Below, in pieces: positions 16,817 through 25,740 of a stretch of 38,201 bases of DNA (positions are counted from its first letter, which is position 1; every line of letters begins with the position of its first letter). Both the position numbers and the translations under genes were made by a program. The notes below the pieces were generated by a model that ran no database searches, was not told the DNA's origin, and was given only the letters and a program-made list of their open reading frames with translations. The stretch spans positions 1-38,201 of the forward strand of contig NZ_NTGA01000034.1 of NCBI RefSeq assembly GCF_002289575.1. Reading direction: 5' to 3'. This DNA is from Dietzia natronolimnaea (GTDB lineage Bacteria > Actinomycetota > Actinomycetes > Mycobacteriales > Mycobacteriaceae).

Positions 16817-17836
16817 TCAGGCGCCCAGGTACTGGGCAGCGGTGTAGTAGAGCGGAATGCCGAGGACGATGTTGAACGGGAATGTCACGGCAAGGGCCAT
16901 TGTGAAGTACCTGGACGGTCGGGCCTCGGGGATCGCGTAGCGCACGACCGCCGGCACCACGATGTAGGACCCGCTCGCGGCGAGCACGGCGAGCATCGTC
17001 AGGTCGCCGACCGGCAGCCCGGCCAGCGCGCCCAGTGCCAGCGCCATCGACGCTCCGACCAGGGGCATCACGATGCCGAACCCGATCAGGAACGGGCCCA
17101 CGTCGCGGACCTCGCGGAGTTGACGGGCGACGAGCAGGCCCATCTCCAGGAGGAAGAAGGCCAAGAGCCCCTTGAACATGTCGTTGACGAAAGGGGACAT
17201 GGCCTCGCCGGCGTCGGCCCCCACCATGGTGCCGATCACGAGCGACCCGATCAGCAGGAGGTGCGCGCCGTCGGTGAACGCCTCGTGCAGGATCGCCCGC
17301 ATCGACAGGGGCGCGGCCGTCACGGTGCCGGAGGCGCCGGACCCCGCGTCGCCCACCATCTGGGCGGAACGCTGGCGTGACCGTGCCCAGGTGGCGAGGA
17401 GTACCGCCATGATGATCGCCGGCGATTCCATCAGGACCAGGGCGACCGTCATGTACCCACCGGGCTCCTCCCCCCGGGCGGTCACGAACTGGGTGGCGGC
17501 GATGAAGGTCACCGCGCTGACGGACCCGTAGGTCGCGGCGATGGCGGCCGCATCGAACTCGTTCACCCTGTGCCGCAGGACCAGGAAACCCAGCGCGGGG
17601 ATCACGAGGGCCAGGAGCAGAGCGATGCCGATCACCGCCGCGGCGCGACCGGTCAGTCCGGTCTCCCGCAGCGCCTGCCCGCCCTTGAAGCCGATCGCCA
17701 TGAGCAGGTACAGCGACAGGAACTTGGTGACGGGGGCCGGGATCTCCAGATTGGAGCGCACGGTGGCGACGAACAGCCCCAGGAAGAAGAAGAGGATCGG
17801 CGGGTCCGTGAGGCTTCCGAGAATGCTGAGGTCCAC
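16817..17836 (-). CDS. sbtA: SbtA-type sodium-dependent bicarbonate transporter
   Basis: A 339-residue membrane protein with about ten helices in two halves, of the SbtA (former DUF897) family. Landmarks: LFFFLGLFVATVRSNLEIP, FLSLYLLMAIGFKGG, LVLMESPAIIMAVLLA in the first half; KGLLAFFLLEMGLLVARQL and GSYIVVPAVVRYAIPEA in the second. Start: GTG at 17836 has AGGAG 7 bases upstream; the open frame reaches 17947 without a better start. It is followed by the PII-like gene and preceded by a divergent winged-helix gene. SbtA imports HCO3- with Na+ in cyanobacteria. In a heterotroph it may feed carboxylases or respond to pH or CO2. Confidence 0.88.
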   Translation of the reverse strand: MDLSILGSLTDPPILFFFLGLFVATVRSNLEIPAPVTKFLSLYLLMAIGFKGGQALRETGLTGRAAAVIGIALLLALVIPALGFLVLRHRVNEFDAAAIAATYGSVSAVTFIAATQFVTARGEEPGGYMTVALVLMESPAIIMAVLLATWARSRQRSAQMVGDAGSGASGTVTAAPLSMRAILHEAFTDGAHLLLIGSLVIGTMVGADAGEAMSPFVNDMFKGLLAFFLLEMGLLVARQLREVRDVGPFLIGFGIVMPLVGASMALALGALAGLPVGDLTMLAVLAASGSYIVVPAVVRYAIPEARPSRYFTMALAVTFPFNIVLGIPLYYTAAQYLGA

Positions 17837-17939
17837 TGCGTTTCTCCTGATCAGTCCGGAGCCCGGCCGCCGCGACACGAGACGACCGGAACCCCGTGGT
17901 GGCGCGCGATCCGCTGCCCCGGCGTAGTAACGGGAAAAA

Positions 17940-17975
17940 CAATACACGATTTGTATTGCCTGTTTTATAACAGGC
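17940..17975. promoter_or_regulatory. Two adjacent inverted repeats in the sbtA/regulator intergenic region
   Basis: CAATACA-N5-TGTATTG (17940-17958) is immediately followed by GCCTGTT-N4-AACAGGC (17958-17975); both are perfect and share one base. The patch is strikingly AT-rich against the background and lies between divergent starts. Both are candidate operators; the winged-helix gene next door is a candidate binder. Confidence 0.6.
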
Positions 17976-18089
17976 TAAATCTGTGTCGTGTTTCACGGGT
18001 GCCACGTCCACATGCGTACCGGGATTCACGTCAGGCAAAATGGCATTCGGAGACCGTCGGTGATGGGCAGACGTGGATGGGGTGGCGCA

Positions 18090-18392
18090 GTGGCGGAGTG
18101 GACGTTTCTCACCAATCACGCCCACGTCCTGCTGTGTATCGCGCAGGATTCCGAGACGCGGCTGCGCGACATCGCCGACGCGGTCGGGATCACCGAGCGC
18201 GCCACCCAGCGGATCGTGGCCGAGCTGGAGGAGGCCGGGTACCTCCAGCGCATCCGGGACGGGCGGCGAAACCGCTACAGCTTGAACCGGGACCTGCCGC
18301 TGCGCCATCCGCTCGAACGGGACCACATGGTCGGGGAGATCCTCAGCGTGCTGGGGGCCCCGCACACGGGTGCACGCGGGCAGGACACATGA
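18090..18392 (+). CDS. MarR-like winged helix-turn-helix regulator
   Basis: A protein of about 100 residues that is essentially one winged-helix domain: EWTFLTNHAHVLLCIAQD, then LRDIADAVGITERATQRIVA (recognition helix) and a wing GYLQRIRDGRRNRYSL, ending PLRHPLERDH. This compact type is common in actinobacteria. Homologs, as I remember them, begin near WTFLTNHA, so I take the GTG at 18090. An ATG at 18063 with GGAG 10 bases upstream is a fair alternative (109 residues). Divergent from sbtA-sbtB and probably binds the inverted repeats between them. Confidence 0.8.
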   Translation: MAEWTFLTNHAHVLLCIAQDSETRLRDIADAVGITERATQRIVAELEEAGYLQRIRDGRRNRYSLNRDLPLRHPLERDHMVGEILSVLGAPHTGARGQDT

Positions 18393-18437
18393 CCTGCCGC
18401 CGCGGCGCCGGTTGGACTACTCGGGCAGACTGGCCGG

Positions 18438-19889
18438 ATGTTACTGACGATCACCGCCCGCCGTTCCGAGGCGCTCACCACGCCAGGTGATCTGGGTTTC
18501 CTGCTGCACAAGCATCCCGACAAGGTGCAGTCGTTCGGTGTCTACGCAGGCACGGCGCACGTGTTCTATCCGGAGGTCAGCGCGCAGGCGTGTACTGCCG
18601 CGGTCCTCCTGGAGGTGGATCCGATCGCGCTCGTGCGGCGGCGCTCCGGGCGCGGCGACGCCTTCGCACTGGGCCACTACGTCAACGATCGCCCCTACGT
18701 GGCGTCGTCGCTGCTGGCGGTGGCGATGGGAAAGGTGTTCCGTTCGGCGCTCAACGGCCAGTGTGCCGGGTTCGACGACCTTGTCGAGGCGCCCCTGGAT
18801 CTGACGATCTCGCTTCCGGCGGTGCCCGGTGAGCCCGACCTGGTGCGACGGTTGTTCACGCCACTGGGTTGGGAGGTCCGGGCCGAGCCGATCGCGTTCG
18901 ACACCACCCGCCCGGAGTGGGGCGCAGTTCCGCTGGTGAGCCTGACTCTTGCCGGGTCGGTGCGCCTGAAAGACGCGCTCAGCCACCTCTACGTCCTGCT
19001 CCCCGTCCTCGATGAATCCAAGCACTACTGGGTGGGCCGAGACGAGGTCGACAAGCTGTTACGGGCCGGTGACCGGTGGTTGCCCGGGCATCCGGAGCGC
19101 GATCTGGTGGCCCACCGCTACCTGGCCGGTCAGCGTGACCTACGCGAGGATGCTCTGTCCCGTCTCGCAGAACTGGACGACCGCACCGCAGAGGCCACTT
19201 CCGCCTCCGCCGCCCCCGACGCCGCTGCATCAGACGCTGCCGCACCGGACGCTGCCGTCTCCCCTCGACCGCTGGTCAGGCTGCGCCACGAGGCCGTCCT
19301 GGATGTGGTCCGTGATCTGGGGCCGGCGACGATCGCCGACGTGGGATGCGGTTCAGGCGCCCTCCTGGGCGGCCTGCTCAAAGTCCAGGGTGTGGCACGC
19401 GTGATCGGCACGGAGGTCTCGGACCTCGCCCTGTCCACGGCGGCCACGCGGCTGAACGTGGAGTCGATGACCGAGCGTCAGGCCGACCGCCTGTCCCTCC
19501 TGCGTTCCTCGTTGATGTACGAGGACGAGCGTCTGGCCGGTCTCGACATGGCGATCCTGATGGAGGTGATCGAGCACGTCGACCTCGACCGGTTGCCTGC
19601 GCTCGTACGCAACGTGTTCGGCGCCATGCATCCGCGGTACGTGGTGATCACCACACCCAACGCGGAGTACAACGTGCACTACCCGGCGCTGGCCGCCGGG
19701 GGATTCCGGCACCCGGATCACCGCTTCGAGTGGACCCGCGCGCAGTTCCGGTCCTGGGCCCACTCCGTCGCCGACGCCCACGGCTACCAGGTGGAGTGTC
19801 GTCCCGTGGGCGACGACGACCCGCAGACCGGACCGCCGACGCAGATGGCCGTGTTCAGTCTGTCCGCCCCGATGGAGGAGTCCGCATGA
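18438..19889 (+). CDS. hen1: 3'-terminal RNA ribose 2'-O-methyltransferase Hen1
   Basis: A 483-residue enzyme that methylates the 2'-OH at the 3' end of cleaved RNA before ligation, protecting repaired RNA from a second cut at the same site. The N-terminal Hen1 domain (MLLTITARRSEALTTPGDLG, LLHKHPDKVQSF) spans about residues 1-240. An Ala/Asp/Pro-rich linker with repeated DAA units follows, then a SAM methyltransferase domain with DVGCGSGALLGG, the metal motif EVIEHVD and ITTPNAEYNV. The stop overlaps pnkp as ATGA, the standard Pnkp-Hen1 arrangement. It appears intact. Confidence 0.95.
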   Translation: MLLTITARRSEALTTPGDLGFLLHKHPDKVQSFGVYAGTAHVFYPEVSAQACTAAVLLEVDPIALVRRRSGRGDAFALGHYVNDRPYVASSLLAVAMGKVFRSALNGQCAGFDDLVEAPLDLTISLPAVPGEPDLVRRLFTPLGWEVRAEPIAFDTTRPEWGAVPLVSLTLAGSVRLKDALSHLYVLLPVLDESKHYWVGRDEVDKLLRAGDRWLPGHPERDLVAHRYLAGQRDLREDALSRLAELDDRTAEATSASAAPDAAASDAAAPDAAVSPRPLVRLRHEAVLDVVRDLGPATIADVGCGSGALLGGLLKVQGVARVIGTEVSDLALSTAATRLNVESMTERQADRLSLLRSSLMYEDERLAGLDMAILMEVIEHVDLDRLPALVRNVFGAMHPRYVVITTPNAEYNVHYPALAAGGFRHPDHRFEWTRAQFRSWAHSVADAHGYQVECRPVGDDDPQTGPPTQMAVFSLSAPMEESA

Positions 19890-22381
19890 GTGAGCTGTCC
19901 ATCCCGGAGTTGTCCCTGGTTCTGCTCGTCGGTGCCAGCGGTTCCGGCAAAACGACCTTCGCGGCGGCGCACTTCGCCCCGACGGAGGTGATCTCCAGCG
20001 ACGAGTGCCGGGCGATGGTCAGCGATGACCCCAACGCCCAGGACGCCACCGCGGACGCGTTCTCCGTGGTGGAGTTCATCGCCGGCAAGCGACTGGCACG
20101 GGGGTTGTTGACCGTGATCGACGCGACCAATGTGCAGCTGGCAGCCCGCAAGTCCCTGCTGGCGTTGGCCAAGGAACACGACGTGCTGGCCGTCGCCATC
20201 GTCCTGGACCTGCCGACCTCGGTGGCCGTCGAGCGCAATGCCGCCCGCGCGGATCGCGACTTTGGCGCCCGGGTGATCAAGCGCCAGCAGGACCAGCTGC
20301 GCCGGTCGCTGCGCGGGCTCAAGAAGGAGGGCTTTCGCTCCATCCACGTGTTGGACTCGGAGCAGGCGGTGGCCGAGGCGACGATCGTGCGGACCCGGTT
20401 GTTCAACGATCGCCGCGACGACCACGGGCCGTTCGATGTGATCGGCGATGTCCACGGCTGCCGCCTCGAACTGGAGGATCTGCTCGAGCAACTCGGCTAC
20501 ACCCTCGCGAGGGACCAGGCCGGTCGCGCGGTGGATGCGCGCCACCCTGAGTCGCGGCGCGTGGTGTTCGTGGGTGACCTGGTCGACCGCGGTCCCGACT
20601 CGCCGGGCGTCCTCCGATTGGCGATGGGCATGGTCGAGTCCGGCAACGCCCTGTGCGTTTCGGGAAACCACGAGGCCAAGCTCGCCAAGGCCCTGGGGCG
20701 GGGGACGGTCAGGGCCACCCATTGTCTGCAACAGACGCTCGATCAGCTGGCGATGCAGGACGACTCGTTCGTCGCCCGGACGCGAGCGTTCTGTGACGGT
20801 CTCGTCGCGCACTACGTCCTGGACGACGGGAACCTTGTCGTGGCACACGCCGGCCTGAAGGAGAAATACCACGGCCGCGCGTCCGGGCGGGTGCGGGCGT
20901 TCGCCCTGTACGGAGACACCAGCGGCGAGACCGACGAGTTCGGCCTGCCCGTCCGGTACCCGTGGGCCGAGGACTACCGAGGGTCGGCGACGGTGCTGTA
21001 CGGGCACACCCCCGTCACCGAGACCGAGTGGGTCAACAACACGATGTGCCTGGACACAGGGTGCGTGTTCGGCGGGTCGCTGACCGCGCTGCGCTACCCG
21101 GAGCGCGAGACCGTGTCGGTTCCCGCCCGGGACACCTACTACGAGCCGATCCGGCCCCCGGCGCCGCCCGAGCGGGATCCCGCGACGCTGAAGCTGACCG
21201 ACGTGCTCGGGCCCAGAGTCATCGAGACCCAGTACATGGGACGGGTGTCGATGCGTGACGAGAACGCGGCCGGGGCCCTGGAGGTGATGAGCCGCTTCGC
21301 CGTCGACCCCGGACAGCTCTTCTACCTCCCACCGACCATGTCGCCCGTCGACAGCTCCCCACGCGACGACCTCCTCGAACACCCTGATCAGGCGTTCGAC
21401 TACTTCGCCGCGCACGACGTCGACCGGGTGATCTGCCAGGAGAAACACATGGGGTCCCGCGCGGTCGTACGCGTGACACAGCAGGGCGACGGGGTGATCC
21501 ATTCCCGGACCGGTCGCGCGTTCCTTCCGGGCGAGCAGCAGTCCATCGTCCTACAGCGCATCGCCCGCGCGGCCACGGTCGCCGGAGTGTAGAACGACCT
21601 GGGTGCCACCTGGCTACTGCTCGACACCGAGATCCTGCCGTGGACGCTCAAGGCCGAGCCGATGATCCGGGACCAGTACGCCGCCGTCGGTGCCGCTGCG
21701 GGAGCCGGCCTGCCCGTCGCTGTCCGCGCGCTCGAGTCAGCCGCCGACCGCGGCATCGACGTGGGACACCTGCTGGACCGGACCCGGACGCGGGCGGGCA
21801 ATGCCGAACGATTCGTGGAGGCCTACCGGCGCTACATCCAGCCGGTCGAGGGCGACCTCGGTCTGCAGATCGCGCCGTTCCAGCTGGTGGCCAGTGACGC
21901 CGAAACCTACGAGAACCGCGACCATCACTGGCACCTGGACCTGGCGGACCGACTCGTCGCCGCCGACCCGGAGCTGTTCCGCACCACCCGTCGAGTCGAC
22001 GTCGATCTCACCGACATGGGTTCGCGCGAGGCTGCGACGGCGTGGTGGGATGTTCTCACCTCCAACGGCGGTGAGGGCATGGTGGTCAAGCCTTTCGCCA
22101 ACCTCACCCGGGCTAAGAAGGGGCTTGTCCAACCCGGGCTCAAGGTTCGCGGACGCGAGTACCTGCGCATCATCTACGGCGCGGACTACACCAGCCCGGA
22201 GACACTGGCCGGCGTGAAGAAACGCTCGCTCGGGCAGAAGCGCTCTATGGCGCTGCGGGAGTACGCGCTCGGCCTCGAAGGGGCGCGCCGGGCCGCAGCC
22301 GGTGAACCGATCTGGCGGATCCACCAGTGCGTCTTCGGCGTCCTGGCCATGGAGTCCGAACCCGTGGACCCCCGGTTGTGA
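19886..22381 (+). pseudogene. pnkp: Polynucleotide kinase-phosphatase-ligase Pnkp, interrupted by in-frame TAG
   Basis: A full-length frame of 831 residues if one TAG (codon 569, 21590-21592) is ignored. The kinase domain has GASGSGKTT (residues 16-24). The calcineurin-like phosphatase has GDVHGC (~187), GDLVDRGPDS (~228) and GNHEAK (~257). The adenylyltransferase/ligase has motif I EKHMGSR (~519), then, after the stop, LLLDTEILPW, EGMVVKPF (~729) and KVRGREYLRIIYG. The stop falls between ligase motifs, so a 568-residue product would keep kinase and phosphatase but lose ligase. Context AGV-stop-NDLG suggests TGG to TAG (Trp). The 3' part is also open from an ATG at 21662, without a clear ribosome-binding site. 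Either a recent nonsense mutation, readthrough, or sequence error. Confidence 0.85.
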
Positions 22382-23001
22382 GCGAACATGCAGGGACCCC
22401 CGATGAGTATGCGGCAGCACGTTCTCACTCGTCACTCCCTTCGTCGTCACGCCGCCGACGGGCGCCCGCAGGTGTCCTGCTGCTGGCACTCGGCACGACC
22501 TGGGCAGTGCTCACCATTGATGTGGCGTCGCAACCGGCCAGGCTGGGAATGGAGGACGTCATCGGGGGGCTCCTACTCGCGCTCCTCACCGCGGCATGGC
22601 TCACACGCAGTTCCCAGGTGTGGCTGCGACGCCGGGAAGTCACGGGAAGATGGTGGCCGCTGGCCGTGGTCCCTGTGGTCGTACTGGTAGGTGCGGTTCT
22701 GACCTCCTCCCCGATACCGTTCGATGTCAGGTGGACGGCCTCGCGCGAGGACTTCTCAGACGCGGTCACCCAGATCGACAACGGCCGCCCCCTCGAGTCC
22801 CTCGCCGGCACCCGGCTCGGTCACTACCGTGTCGTCTTTGTCGACCGTAGCCACGACGGCCACCTGCGCTTCATCACCCACACGGACTGGGTGACCTACG
22901 CCGGGTTCACACACGCGACGTCGGCGCCCGACGAGTCCCGCGGGTACTTCTCGTATCAACCGCTCGCCGATTCCTCCTGGTACCGGATGAGCGGCGTCTA
23001 G
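22378..23001 (+). CDS. Hypothetical membrane protein overlapping pnkp
   Basis: A 207-residue protein that I do not recognise. A hydrophilic Ser/Arg-rich N-terminus is followed by three hydrophobic segments (APAGVLLLALGTTWAVLTI, VIGGLLLALLTAAWL, PLAVVPVVVLVGAVLTS) and a soluble C-terminal half rich in aromatic residues (FITHTDWVTYAGFTH). The GTG at 22378 overlaps the pnkp stop as GTGA, so it is translationally coupled to the RNA repair genes. It ends in TAG, one of few such natural ends here. Confidence 0.7.
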   Translation: MSEHAGTPDEYAAARSHSSLPSSSRRRRAPAGVLLLALGTTWAVLTIDVASQPARLGMEDVIGGLLLALLTAAWLTRSSQVWLRRREVTGRWWPLAVVPVVVLVGAVLTSSPIPFDVRWTASREDFSDAVTQIDNGRPLESLAGTRLGHYRVVFVDRSHDGHLRFITHTDWVTYAGFTHATSAPDESRGYFSYQPLADSSWYRMSGV

Positions 23002-23064
23002 CGGGTCATCAGATATCCGGGAGCGTCTGCCTCCGCGGCGCGGTCCCGCAACTCGAATGCCCGG

Positions 23065-23083
23065 CGCACCTTATCGAGGTGCG
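23065..23083. terminator. Candidate terminator hairpin between convergent genes
   Basis: CGCACCT-TATCG-AGGTGCG: a perfect 7-bp stem with a 5-base loop at the convergent junction of the membrane-protein gene and the tetR gene; it overlaps the tetR stop codon. There is no U-run, which is common for actinobacterial terminators. Confidence 0.45.
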
Positions 23084-23706
23084 ATGGAGAGCTGGCCGGC
23101 GATGGTCGCGCGGAGCCACCGTGTGAAGCGCTCGTCCGTCCATCCCCTCTCCCGCGTGAAGTACCGGTGCGTGTCGGGCCCGGTCAGGTGGCCGAGCACG
23201 TCTGCGAACTCGGTGACGCATTCCCCGGCGAGCAGCCCGCGCCCGACGAACCACCCACTGCCCAGGTGAAGGTCGTCCATGCGCTGTGACTCACTCAGGC
23301 GGACCGCCTCGGCGATCTCGGGATCGGAGTCGCTGGCCAGGATGGCCGCATGCCACAAGTCGATGATCCGGCCGTTGGCGGCCACGATGAACTCGACATA
23401 GCGGTCCAACGCGCGCTCGGTGTCGGGGTCGGCCATGATCGCCAGGAACTCCGGTCGCTCGAGTATCGAGACGGCACCCTCGGCCCCGGAGAATCCTCGC
23501 TCGAGAATCGCCATCATCAGCGACGCTTTGGAACCGGCTTGGTACACCGACTGCACCGAGACGCCTGCGTGACTGGCGACCTCTCGGAGGGTGGTCCGGG
23601 AATAACCGTGTCCCACGAACAACTCCTCGGCGGCGTCGAGGATTCGCGCGCGGGTCCGTGCTGCGGTCTCCGCCCGGCGGCCCATCTCGTACTTGCGCGT
23701 ACTCAT
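23071..23706 (-). CDS. TetR family transcriptional regulator
   Basis: A 211-residue TetR repressor. The HTH is ILDAAEELFVGHGYSRTT followed by LREVASHAGVSVQSVYQAG. The C-terminal domain (FIVAANGRIIDLWHAAILAS) is of TetR_C type. It starts at ATG 23706 and is divergent from the glycosyltransferase gene with 129 bases between. That gap has an AT-richer patch (23757-23790) which may hold both promoters, but no clean palindrome is visible. It ends in TAA, the only one I found here. It probably controls the glycosyltransferase-SnoaL pair. Confidence 0.88.
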   Translation of the reverse strand: MSTRKYEMGRRAETAARTRARILDAAEELFVGHGYSRTTLREVASHAGVSVQSVYQAGSKASLMMAILERGFSGAEGAVSILERPEFLAIMADPDTERALDRYVEFIVAANGRIIDLWHAAILASDSDPEIAEAVRLSESQRMDDLHLGSGWFVGRGLLAGECVTEFADVLGHLTGPDTHRYFTRERGWTDERFTRWLRATIAGQLSIAPR

Positions 23707-23835
23707 GGGTCGATCCCTGTCCCGAAGTGCATGCCACCAGTCTCGTTGATGGCCTTCCCAAACTTTAGCTGTAGCGATACTCTACTCAAATCTTCTCGCA
23801 TCGACGCGGCGGAGACGGCATGCGAAGGAGAAACG

Positions 23836-25221
23836 GTGACCACACGAGGCCTCATCGTCGTGTGCGCGACCCCGATGGGTGGCCACGTCGGACCCCTCAC
23901 GGCGGTCGGCGCGCACCTGGTCTCCCAGGGGTGGCGGGTGGTGATGGTCACGGGGTCCCGGTTCGCCCACCAGGTCACCGCTGCGGGGCTCGAGCACGTC
24001 GCCCTGTCCGGGGTGGCCGACTTCGACGAGAAGGATCCGTCGACGTTCACCCCCCACCTCGACAGGTATCGCGGGCTGAGGCTGTCGCGGTACCAGGTGG
24101 AGCAGACGTTCATCCAGCCCATCACCGCGCAGGCCGCGACGCTCGACACCGTGGTCTCCGAGCAGCCGGTCTCGGCCATCCTGACTGACGGCACCTTCGC
24201 CGGGACCCTCCCCCTGCTCTCCCGCGACCGCGCCTCAAGACCTCCGGTCATCGGACTCGGGGTCATGCCTCTCGCACAGACCAGTTGCGACGTGGCGCCC
24301 ACCAACAGCGGAATGCCGTACATGGCGGGGCCACTCGGCAGACTTCGCAACCGCCTCGCCCACCGGGCGGTTCGTCACGTGCTCTTCCGCGCTACCCAGC
24401 GTCTGGCGCACGACCGGATCGAGGAGGCCGGTGGGCGGCTGACGGGGTTCGTCCTGGATTTCTCCGCACAGTGCGACAGGTTCCTGCAACTGGGGCCGGC
24501 CGAGTTCGAGTACGCGCGCCGCGATCTGGCACCCAACACCGCGTTCGCCGGCCCGGTCGTCGCCCGGCGGAGCCGACCCGTCCCGCCGCCGCCGTGGTGG
24601 ACCGAGATGCTCGCCGACCCGCGACCGGTCATCCACGTCACGCAGGGCACCCTCGACAACCACGACTTCACCCAACTGGTCGGTCCCGCGCTCGAGGCCC
24701 TTGCGGATTCGCCGGTCCAGATCGTCGTCACCACCGGCGGAGCCCCCACCCACGAGCTCGCCCGGATCGCGCCCGTGAACGCCCGGATCGCCGAGTACCT
24801 CGACTACGAGGAGCTCCTGCCGCGGACCGCGCTCATGGTGACCAACGGAGGCTTCGGTGGGGTCATGACCGCACTCCGGCACGGCGTGCCGCTGGTCGTG
24901 GCACCCGGAGGCGAGGACAAGCCGGAGGTGGCTGCGAGAGTCGGACACTTCCGGGTCGGGATCAACCTGCGAACCCGCCGACCCTCGCCACAGGCCCTCC
25001 GGGACGCTGTGGACGCAGTCCTCGCCGACGCCACCTTCGTCGACTCCGCGTCCGCCATGCGCGATGCCATCGCCACCTACGACCCGTTCGCGGTGATCGA
25101 CACCGAACTCCGACACCTCATCCGGCAGCACCCGACCGACCCACCCGCCCACGCGATGTCCACCCCGGACACCGACGCACCAGACACCGACTCACCACAT
25201 ACCGAGGAGAACCCGACATGA
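23836..25221 (+). CDS. GT1-family (UGT/MGT-like) glycosyltransferase
   Basis: A 461-residue GT-B fold enzyme transferring a sugar from an NDP-sugar to a small acceptor (macrolide, sterol, phenol or similar). The N-terminal domain begins VVCATPMGGHVGPLTAVGAHL; the C-terminal donor site reads LMVTNGGFGGVMTALRHGVP followed by APGGEDKPEVAARV, the usual GGxG...P..GxxD pattern. Start: GTG at 23836 with AAGGAG 5-6 bases upstream. The last ~30 residues form an Asp/Thr/Pro-rich tail (TPDTDAPDTDSPHTE) with repeated units, not part of the fold. The stop overlaps the SnoaL-like gene as ATGA. Confidence 0.88.
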   Translation: MTTRGLIVVCATPMGGHVGPLTAVGAHLVSQGWRVVMVTGSRFAHQVTAAGLEHVALSGVADFDEKDPSTFTPHLDRYRGLRLSRYQVEQTFIQPITAQAATLDTVVSEQPVSAILTDGTFAGTLPLLSRDRASRPPVIGLGVMPLAQTSCDVAPTNSGMPYMAGPLGRLRNRLAHRAVRHVLFRATQRLAHDRIEEAGGRLTGFVLDFSAQCDRFLQLGPAEFEYARRDLAPNTAFAGPVVARRSRPVPPPPWWTEMLADPRPVIHVTQGTLDNHDFTQLVGPALEALADSPVQIVVTTGGAPTHELARIAPVNARIAEYLDYEELLPRTALMVTNGGFGGVMTALRHGVPLVVAPGGEDKPEVAARVGHFRVGINLRTRRPSPQALRDAVDAVLADATFVDSASAMRDAIATYDPFAVIDTELRHLIRQHPTDPPAHAMSTPDTDAPDTDSPHTEENPT

Positions 25222-25628
25222 GCGACACCCGCGCAGTGATCGACCAGCACATCACCGCCTTCAACGACCGCACCCCCGACGCCGAACCGTGGGCCGACAC
25301 CGCCGAGATGGTCACCCCCGGCGGGACCTTTACCGGACGCGAGGGTGTCCTGGGCTTCCTGGCCGTCTTCCAGCAGGCTTTCTCCGACGGCACCCTGCGC
25401 ATCCACTCGGCGGTCATCGACGGCGGCGACGCCTCCGTCGAGGGCAGCTTCGAGGGAACCCACGACGGCATCCTCCAGAGCCCCGCCGGTCCCGTCGAGG
25501 CCACCGGAAAACCAGTCACCTTCCGGTGGAGCGCCACCTACCGCGTCGAGGGCACCCAGCTCATGTCCGAGCACCTCTACTTCGACCAGTTCGACTTCCT
25601 CGGACAACTCGGCCTCCTGCCGGGCTGA
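25218..25628 (+). CDS. SnoaL-like/NTF2-fold protein
   Basis: A 136-residue NTF2-like protein: DQHITAFNDRTPDAEPWADT, VTPGGTFTGREGVLGFLAVF, then the beta-sheet VEGSFEGTHDGILQSPAGP and YRVEGTQLMSEHLYFDQFDF. SnoaL-like proteins include polyketide cyclases and many small-molecule hydrolases or isomerases; the exact activity cannot be read. It overlaps the glycosyltransferase by ATGA, so the two likely act on the same small molecule. Confidence 0.85.
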   Translation: MSDTRAVIDQHITAFNDRTPDAEPWADTAEMVTPGGTFTGREGVLGFLAVFQQAFSDGTLRIHSAVIDGGDASVEGSFEGTHDGILQSPAGPVEATGKPVTFRWSATYRVEGTQLMSEHLYFDQFDFLGQLGLLPG

Positions 25629-25740
25629 TCTCCACCGGCAGAAGTCCACTCGAGACCAGAAGCCCATCCACACCACACACTCCGGCGCACCTGTCGTCGC
25701 CTCCGGCAGTGCGGGCGTGTGAGACCGCGAGGATGCACCG

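Noticed and set aside
16512-18365. A single 617-codon frame spanning the PII gene and sbtA
   Set aside because: Only the last 96 codons (SbtB-like) look like protein; the rest is an out-of-frame shadow of sbtA, and the GAGGAG-ATG at 16802 gives the true start.
21590-21592. Pyrrolysine insertion at the pnkp TAG
   Set aside because: Pyrrolysine is essentially limited to methylamine pathways and certain anaerobes; no pyl genes are in view.
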